This document shows, piece by piece, positions 8,016 through 11,761 of a stretch of DNA of 11,761 nt (its first letter is position 1; each line of letters starts with the position of its first letter). Position numbers and translations under genes: made by a program. The notes beneath the pieces are model-generated. The model searched no databases. It saw only the letters and a list, made by a program, of their open reading frames with translations, and was not told the origin of the DNA. This stretch comes from Gemmatimonadota bacterium (GTDB taxonomy: Bacteria; Gemmatimonadota; Gemmatimonadetes; Gemmatimonadales; GWC2-71-9). Location: assembly GCA_025360265.1 (NCBI GenBank), contig JANYCP010000052.1, positions 1 to 11,761 of the forward strand. The letters are read 5' to 3'.

Positions 8016-9247
8016 GCAGCACAGCGACAGTCGACGCTATACGCGGGGCGTTTCCCGCTTTGCAGCGACTGCATAACGGCATGCCGGTCGCGTACTTCGA
8101 TGGACCGGGAGGCACGCAGGTTCCGCAGCCGGTGGTCGATGCCATGGCGGACTACCTGCTGCATCACAATGCCAACACGCATTGGTCGTACCCGTCGAGT
8201 GTCGAGACTGACGCGATGCTGGCCGATGCCCGCGATGCCTTCGCGGCGTTCGTGGGTGGGGATGCGAGCGAGATTTCGTTCGGCAACAACATGACGACGA
8301 TCACGTTTCACGTCGCGCGGGCACTCGGTCGCGAGTGGCAAGCTGGCGATGAGATCATTGTCACCGAACTAGACCACCACGGCAACATCGCACCTTGGCA
8401 GGCGCTTGCCCGTGAGCATGGTGTCGTGCTGCGATGGCTGCCTCTCGATCTGGAAACCTATCGCCTGCGACTCGACCAGCTCCCTGAACTGCTCAACACG
8501 AGAACGAAGTTGCTCGCCATCGGCGCTGCGTCAAACATTATTGGTACGGTGAGCGATGTCGCCGCTGCTGCGCGGCTCGCCCATGCCGCTGGAGCACTCG
8601 TCTTCGTCGACGGTGTGCACCTGGCGCCGCATTTCCTCCCCGACGTCGCAGCACTGGGCTGCGACCTCTTCGCCTGTTCCGCCTACAAGTTCCACGGGCC
8701 GCACATCGGTGTGCTCTGGGCGCGACGCGATCTGATCGAGCGTCTGGATGTGCCGCGACTCGAGCCCGCGCCAGACACATCACCTGAACGGCTCGAGACT
8801 GGCACGCAAAACCACGAGGGGATTGTTGGGGGTGGTGCCGCCGTTCAGTGGCTTGCGTCGTTGAGTGGCGAACCGGGGTCGTTGCGCAGTCGGCTCGTAG
8901 CGTCGTACGCCGAAATTCATCGACGTGAGACCGCGTTGTTCCGCCAACTGTGGGATGGTCTGAGTGCGATCCCCGGCGTCACGATCTACGGCCCCCCACC
9001 GGGAAGTGCGCGCACGGCGACACTCTCATTCTCGCTCCGCGGAGTGAGCTCGGAGCAGGTCGCCGTCGCGCTGACCCGCGATGCCTGTTTCGTCTCGAAC
9101 GGTGACTTCTATGCGACCACCGTGGCGAGGTTACTGGGGAAGGACCAGGAAGGCGTGGTTCGTATCGGTGCTGCATGTTACACGACTGCTGCCGAAATCG
9201 AGCGCGTGGTGTCAGGCGTTTCGCGTCTCACGCTGCGGGGCGGCTGA
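8012..9247 (+). CDS. Cysteine-desulfurase-like class V aminotransferase lacking the SufS-type catalytic Cys
   Basis: A 411-aa fold-type I PLP enzyme resembling NifS/SufS, closest in motif style to the VC1184-like cysteine-desulfurase-like subfamily. The N-terminus shows AYFDGPGGTQVPQPV and SNNMT-type cofactor loop residues (GNNMTT); ELDHHGNIAPW contains the ring-stacking His region (122-123). Asp200 in VDGVHLAPH binds the pyridine nitrogen, and Lys226 in CSAYKFHGPH is the Schiff-base lysine. SufS has its persulfide Cys in RTGHHCA; the aligned segment here is SNGDFYA (362-368), so Tyr367 takes the Cys position. Classic cysteine desulfurase activity is therefore doubtful; another PLP reaction such as a lyase, epimerase or transaminase is possible. 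No Suf, Isc or Nif partner is adjacent. The GTG start overlaps the gatB stop (GTGA). The 3' end overlaps the convergent phospholipase-like gene by 20 nt. Confidence 0.87.
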   Translation: MSSTATVDAIRGAFPALQRLHNGMPVAYFDGPGGTQVPQPVVDAMADYLLHHNANTHWSYPSSVETDAMLADARDAFAAFVGGDASEISFGNNMTTITFHVARALGREWQAGDEIIVTELDHHGNIAPWQALAREHGVVLRWLPLDLETYRLRLDQLPELLNTRTKLLAIGAASNIIGTVSDVAAAARLAHAAGALVFVDGVHLAPHFLPDVAALGCDLFACSAYKFHGPHIGVLWARRDLIERLDVPRLEPAPDTSPERLETGTQNHEGIVGGGAAVQWLASLSGEPGSLRSRLVASYAEIHRRETALFRQLWDGLSAIPGVTIYGPPPGSARTATLSFSLRGVSSEQVAVALTRDACFVSNGDFYATTVARLLGKDQEGVVRIGAACYTTAAEIERVVSGVSRLTLRGG

Positions 9248-10124
9248 CCCCCGGATCATTATCCGCTGCTGGCAACCCAAAATGCGCGTCCGCCACTGAT
9301 TCAATCCAGTCATGCTCGGCGTGACGATGCCCGCGCATCGCGTCGCGCCGCACCGATTTGCTGCGCATGATCGATTCCTCGCCGTTCGGATCGAGCGCGA
9401 GGAGCGGAGATTGTGGATCGCTGATCGCCGATCGGATGTAATGGGTCGCGCGATCCAGATGTTCCGTAATCAATGCTGCCGGCAACTCCCAACGACTCTG
9501 GTCCTGCGCCACAGCAAGTCCGATCTGCCATGGTCGCGAATCGGTCAGGCGCACCATGCCGCGAAAGAGTCGGCGATTGGTCCTGACTGAAAAGATTGTT
9601 GGTGAAAGAATCCGTTCGAGATGGGCATCGGCCGGGCGATGATCGAGCCGGATGAGGTCACCAGCGGCGGCGGGGACTGCGTCACCGAGTAGTAGCTCAA
9701 CCCGCGCTTCCCACCAAGTGTGCCCCATTGCACGGGTACTGCTGGTGACGACCAGCTGCCGCGGGACGAAATAGTTGTGCGCCACCGAGTCGGCGGCGAG
9801 GTGCGCCAGATAGCCAAGCCCAAACGCGCGCAGTGCGTCGGTTGGTGCTTCGTCGTAGACCTCCCGCCCAACGTGCCATGCGTGGCAGTGCCGATCGGCC
9901 GGCGCGAACTTCTTCGCCATCGTGGTATCGGCCGCGATACTGCCATACAGGAAATCGTACGGGAAGGCGCGCAGCAGATCGCCAATCGCTTGGGGCAGGA
10001 GGTTCAGTGAGCCGAGGATTCGCTCACCCAGCACGACGTGGGTCCCGGGGGTCCAAGCGTAGAGCGGATCGGGGACAAGCAGAACCAAAAGGGCGACGAT
10101 CAGCAACGCCGCCAGCCACTTCAC
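9228..10124 (-). CDS. Secreted zinc-dependent phospholipase C-like protein
   Basis: A 298-aa exported protein. Residues 1-23 form a signal peptide (short basic start, long Leu/Val core, LYA before the cut). Cleavage after Ala23 would leave Trp24 as the mature N-terminus, matching the zinc-binding N-terminal Trp of the bacterial PLC family (Bacillus PC-PLC, clostridial alpha-toxin). Further likely zinc ligands follow in family order: His29, Asp66 (SIAAD), His84 (HAWH), His108 and Asp112 (YLAHLAAD), His116, then His135 and Glu139 (GHTWWE). No membrane-binding PLAT/C2 domain follows, so it is closer to a minimal S1/P1-nuclease/PLC-fold enzyme; the substrate is unknown. GTG 10124 is chosen because it gives the signal peptide directly and overlaps the upstream gene's TGA. 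The last ~70 residues are poorly conserved in style and overlap the convergent gene's end. Confidence 0.85.
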   Translation of the reverse strand: MKWLAALLIVALLVLLVPDPLYAWTPGTHVVLGERILGSLNLLPQAIGDLLRAFPYDFLYGSIAADTTMAKKFAPADRHCHAWHVGREVYDEAPTDALRAFGLGYLAHLAADSVAHNYFVPRQLVVTSSTRAMGHTWWEARVELLLGDAVPAAAGDLIRLDHRPADAHLERILSPTIFSVRTNRRLFRGMVRLTDSRPWQIGLAVAQDQSRWELPAALITEHLDRATHYIRSAISDPQSPLLALDPNGEESIMRSKSVRRDAMRGHRHAEHDWIESVADAHFGLPAADNDPGVSRPAA

Positions 10125-10579
10125 CGGGCGCCCCGCCTCCGGGGCCGAATGAGCCGGCGCAGCTGCCCGATCATTCCGACGCCGGTCCGCGCAGTCTCGA
10201 GGGCTGAACTCACCTCGACCACGGTGGCATCGATCTCTTCCTGGATGACCTCGACGGTAGCCTCGAAGTCGGCAAGCCGACCCTTGGCGCGCCTTACGCC
10301 CTGCTGCACATCACTGCGAATCTGATGGGACAGCGACACAATTTCCTTGACTTCGTTTTCCGCGATGGTAACAAGGTCGACGCCCTTCTCGCTCAATCGG
10401 CTGATTGCATGGAGGGTCGGGGTGAGCTCACCACGCAGCTCGGCAAGCTCGCGCCCAAGCGCTTTGCTTTGCTCAGCGGCCTCATTGGCGGCGGCGAGTA
10501 CGACAAAACCGATCACCACGTAGCTGGCAGCGATGATGATCAGTGAAATGGCAATTGCCGGTCCGATCCAGCTTGGCAT
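10121..10579 (-). CDS. Membrane-anchored coiled-coil protein (DUF948-like)
   Basis: A 152-aa protein with one N-terminal transmembrane helix (about residues 5-30, rich in Ile, Ala and Val), followed by a long charged helical stretch (about 31-130) with heptad-like spacing, typical of a coiled coil. It ends in a very basic tail (LIRPRRRGAR). The layout matches DUF948-type proteins, which are small bacterial membrane proteins of unknown function; that family call rests on architecture rather than a diagnostic motif. GAGGG lies 3 nt before the ATG at 10579, a close but usable Shine-Dalgarno sequence. Its TGA overlaps the GTG of the phospholipase-like gene, so the two are probably made from one mRNA. 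It is divergent from murA. Confidence 0.75.
   Translation of the reverse strand: MPSWIGPAIAISLIIIAASYVVIGFVVLAAANEAAEQSKALGRELAELRGELTPTLHAISRLSEKGVDLVTIAENEVKEIVSLSHQIRSDVQQGVRRAKGRLADFEATVEVIQEEIDATVVEVSSALETARTGVGMIGQLRRLIRPRRRGAR
10130..10145 (-). promoter_or_regulatory. Hairpin presenting the ribosome-binding site of the phospholipase-like gene
   Basis: On the minus-strand RNA the sequence is GCCCCGGAGGCGGGGC: a perfect 6-bp stem GCCCCG/CGGGGC closing a GAGG tetraloop. GGAGG (10136-10140) is the only Shine-Dalgarno match for the GTG at 10124, at a spacing of 11 nt in linear sequence. Folding would place the loop 11 nt away but shorten the effective distance. It lies in the last codons (RPRRRGAR) of the upstream DUF948-like gene, so the repeat could be an accident of Arg/Pro/Gly codons. 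Confidence 0.45.
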
Positions 10580-10633
10580 ACGCCCTCAAAGTGCAGCAGT
10601 GTGACTTCCGCAATCTAATCCGTCATCCTTGCC
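10580..10633. promoter_or_regulatory. Divergent intergenic region, presumed promoters of murA and the DUF948-like gene
   Basis: This is the only non-coding gap where two transcription units start, so it should hold promoters in both directions; that is inferred from layout. The only minus-10-like hexamer I note for murA is TAATCC at 10616-10621, without a convincing minus-35 partner. On the minus strand TAGATT overlaps the same bases and is also weak. The GAGGG site of the DUF948-like gene is at 10583-10587. No operator or riboswitch structure was recognised. Confidence 0.35.
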
Positions 10634-10663
10634 ATGAGCCGGCGCCCGAACCAGCTTTGCGCG

Positions 10664-11761
10664 ATGCCTCCTCGCTTTGTCGTCACTGGCGGTCAGCCGC
10701 TCGCCGGCACCATTCGACCCGCAGGCAACAAGAATGCTGCGCTGCCAGTCATCGCCGCTTCCTTGCTGGCCGACGGTCCTGTAACACTGGGCAACATTCC
10801 GCGCATCCGCGATGTCGAGACGCTGCTTGAGTTAGTCGCCGATCTCGGGGCGACGGTCGAGTGGACCGCCGCCAATACGGTGGTAATCGATCCACGGGGG
10901 GTGACGCCCAAGCCGCTCGATCCTGCACTCTGCACCCGGATCCGGGCGTCCATTCTCCTGGCCGGTCCGCTCCTCGCCAGATTCGGCAAGGTCACCTTGC
11001 CGCCACCCGGCGGCGACGTCATCGGTCGCCGCCGCGTCGACACCCATTTCCTGGCGCTCGAGCGGCTTGGGGCCTCGGTGACGGTCGGCGACTCGTTCAT
11101 CATTGAGACGAAGCAGCTGATCGGTGCCGATCTCTTTCTCGACGAACCGAGCGTCACCGGCACCGAAAACGCCCTGATGGCCGCGGTTGCCGCCCGAGGA
11201 CAGACGATCCTCAGAAACGCCGCATCCGAGCCTCACGTGCAGGACACCGCCCGGATCCTCGTGGCGATGGGTGCGGACATACAGGGGATCGGCAGCAACA
11301 CCTACGTGATCAATGGCGGCCTCCCGCTTCACGGCACCAGCTACACCATCGGCCCGGACCACATCGAGATCGGGTCGTTCATCGGGCTTGCTGCGGTCAC
11401 AAATGGCGACATCACGATCGAGGGAGTCCGACCGGACGACCTCCGGAGCACAATGCTGGGATTCGAGCGGCTGGGCGTCCGGGGGCGGTTCGAGGGCGAC
11501 AAGCTGATCGTGGCGGCAGGGCAGGAGCGCCGCATCCGGCCTGACCTTGGTGGCCACGTCCCGAAGCTCGAGGATGGCCCCTGGCCAGCGTTCCCAGCCG
11601 ACGTGATGTCGATTGCCGTGGTGACCGCCACCCAATGTGACGGCCTGATCCTGGTCCACGAGAAGATGTTCGAATCACGGCTTTTTTTCGTGGACAAGCT
11701 GATCGGCATGGGCGCCCGGATCGTGCTCTGCGACCCGCACCGGGCGGTCATCAGCGGTGCC
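10664..11761 (+). CDS. murA: UDP-N-acetylglucosamine 1-carboxyvinyltransferase, Asp-type MurA (3' end outside window)
   Basis: MurA transfers enolpyruvate from phosphoenolpyruvate to UDP-GlcNAc, the first committed step of peptidoglycan synthesis in the cytoplasm. The visible 366 residues, out of about 420-430, cover most of the EPSP-synthase fold. Residues matching E. coli MurA are Lys23-Asn24 (GNKNAALP; E. coli Lys22-Asn23), Arg94 in RIRASIL (Arg91), Arg123 (Arg120) and Asp313 in AFPAD (Asp305). The catalytic loop reads PPPGGDVIGRRRVDTH, with Asp118 at the position of Cys115. NAASEPHVQDTA and GPDHIEIGSFI are typical MurA segments. ATG 10664 gives the family-like start PPRFVVTGG; an in-frame ATG at 10634 would add ten residues, and neither has a clear Shine-Dalgarno sequence. 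The gene starts divergently from the DUF948-like gene and is probably first in its transcript. The frame is open to the last base. Confidence 0.95.
   Translation, partial: MPPRFVVTGGQPLAGTIRPAGNKNAALPVIAASLLADGPVTLGNIPRIRDVETLLELVADLGATVEWTAANTVVIDPRGVTPKPLDPALCTRIRASILLAGPLLARFGKVTLPPPGGDVIGRRRVDTHFLALERLGASVTVGDSFIIETKQLIGADLFLDEPSVTGTENALMAAVAARGQTILRNAASEPHVQDTARILVAMGADIQGIGSNTYVINGGLPLHGTSYTIGPDHIEIGSFIGLAAVTNGDITIEGVRPDDLRSTMLGFERLGVRGRFEGDKLIVAAGQERRIRPDLGGHVPKLEDGPWPAFPADVMSIAVVTATQCDGLILVHEKMFESRLFFVDKLIGMGARIVLCDPHRAVISGA

Noticed and set aside
9252..9265. CGGAT-CATT-ATCCG hairpin near the convergent gene ends as a terminator
   Set aside because: The stem is only 5 bp with no T tract on either strand, and it lies within the phospholipase-like coding region.
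10832..11659. Minus-strand open frame of 275 codons opposite murA
   Set aside because: It is antisense to a convincing MurA, rich in Asp/Arg/Gly runs, with no recognisable domain or ribosome-binding site. It is a shadow of the GC-rich codons.
1..11761. Defence island, mobile element or secondary-metabolite cluster
   Set aside because: All genes but one short tail are recognisable core, enzyme or envelope families. No transposase, integrase, phage, toxin-antitoxin or nuclease-effector gene, direct-repeat array or tRNA was seen.

Overview
This window is a compact, GC-rich stretch of bacterial chromosome made almost entirely of housekeeping genes. It has very little non-coding DNA, many GTG starts and neighbouring genes that overlap by 1-4 bases. 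The gene set (serS, a sensor histidine kinase, a PcrA/UvrD helicase, gatCAB, a NifS-like protein, a secreted zinc phospholipase C-like protein, a DUF948-like protein and an Asp-type murA) and the style of the proteins recall Gemmatimonadota. That placement is an inference from memory and was not tested.

Layout. Bases 1-9247 on the plus strand read as one tightly packed unit. It begins with the tail of an unrecognised gene, followed 4 nt later by serS, and then a membrane histidine kinase that starts inside the end of serS. After these come a pcrA/uvrD helicase, gatC, gatA, gatB and a class V aminotransferase of the cysteine-desulfurase-like type. From serS onward each gene overlaps the next (35, 3, 4, 4, 1 and 4 nt), so translational coupling and a shared transcript are likely. 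SerRS and GatCAB both serve aminoacyl-tRNA supply, with GatCAB amidating misacylated Glu-tRNA(Gln) and/or Asp-tRNA(Asn). The helicase serves DNA repair and transcription-coupled processes. The kinase has no response regulator in the window.

Bases 9228-10579 hold a two-gene minus-strand unit: a small membrane-anchored coiled-coil protein (DUF948-like), overlapped by 3 nt by a secreted zinc-dependent phospholipase C-like protein. The end of the latter runs 20 nt into the end of the plus-strand unit. Across a gap of 54-84 nt, a murA gene starts divergently and runs off the right edge.

No tRNA, rRNA, CRISPR array, insertion sequence or prophage was seen, and I see no sign of a new multi-gene system. 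The best leads are small. MurA carries Asp instead of the catalytic Cys, a change linked to fosfomycin insensitivity. The desulfurase-like protein has Tyr where SufS has its catalytic Cys. The kinase has Gln after the phospho-accepting His. The ribosome-binding site of the phospholipase-like gene lies in the tetraloop of a perfect 6-bp G/C hairpin.
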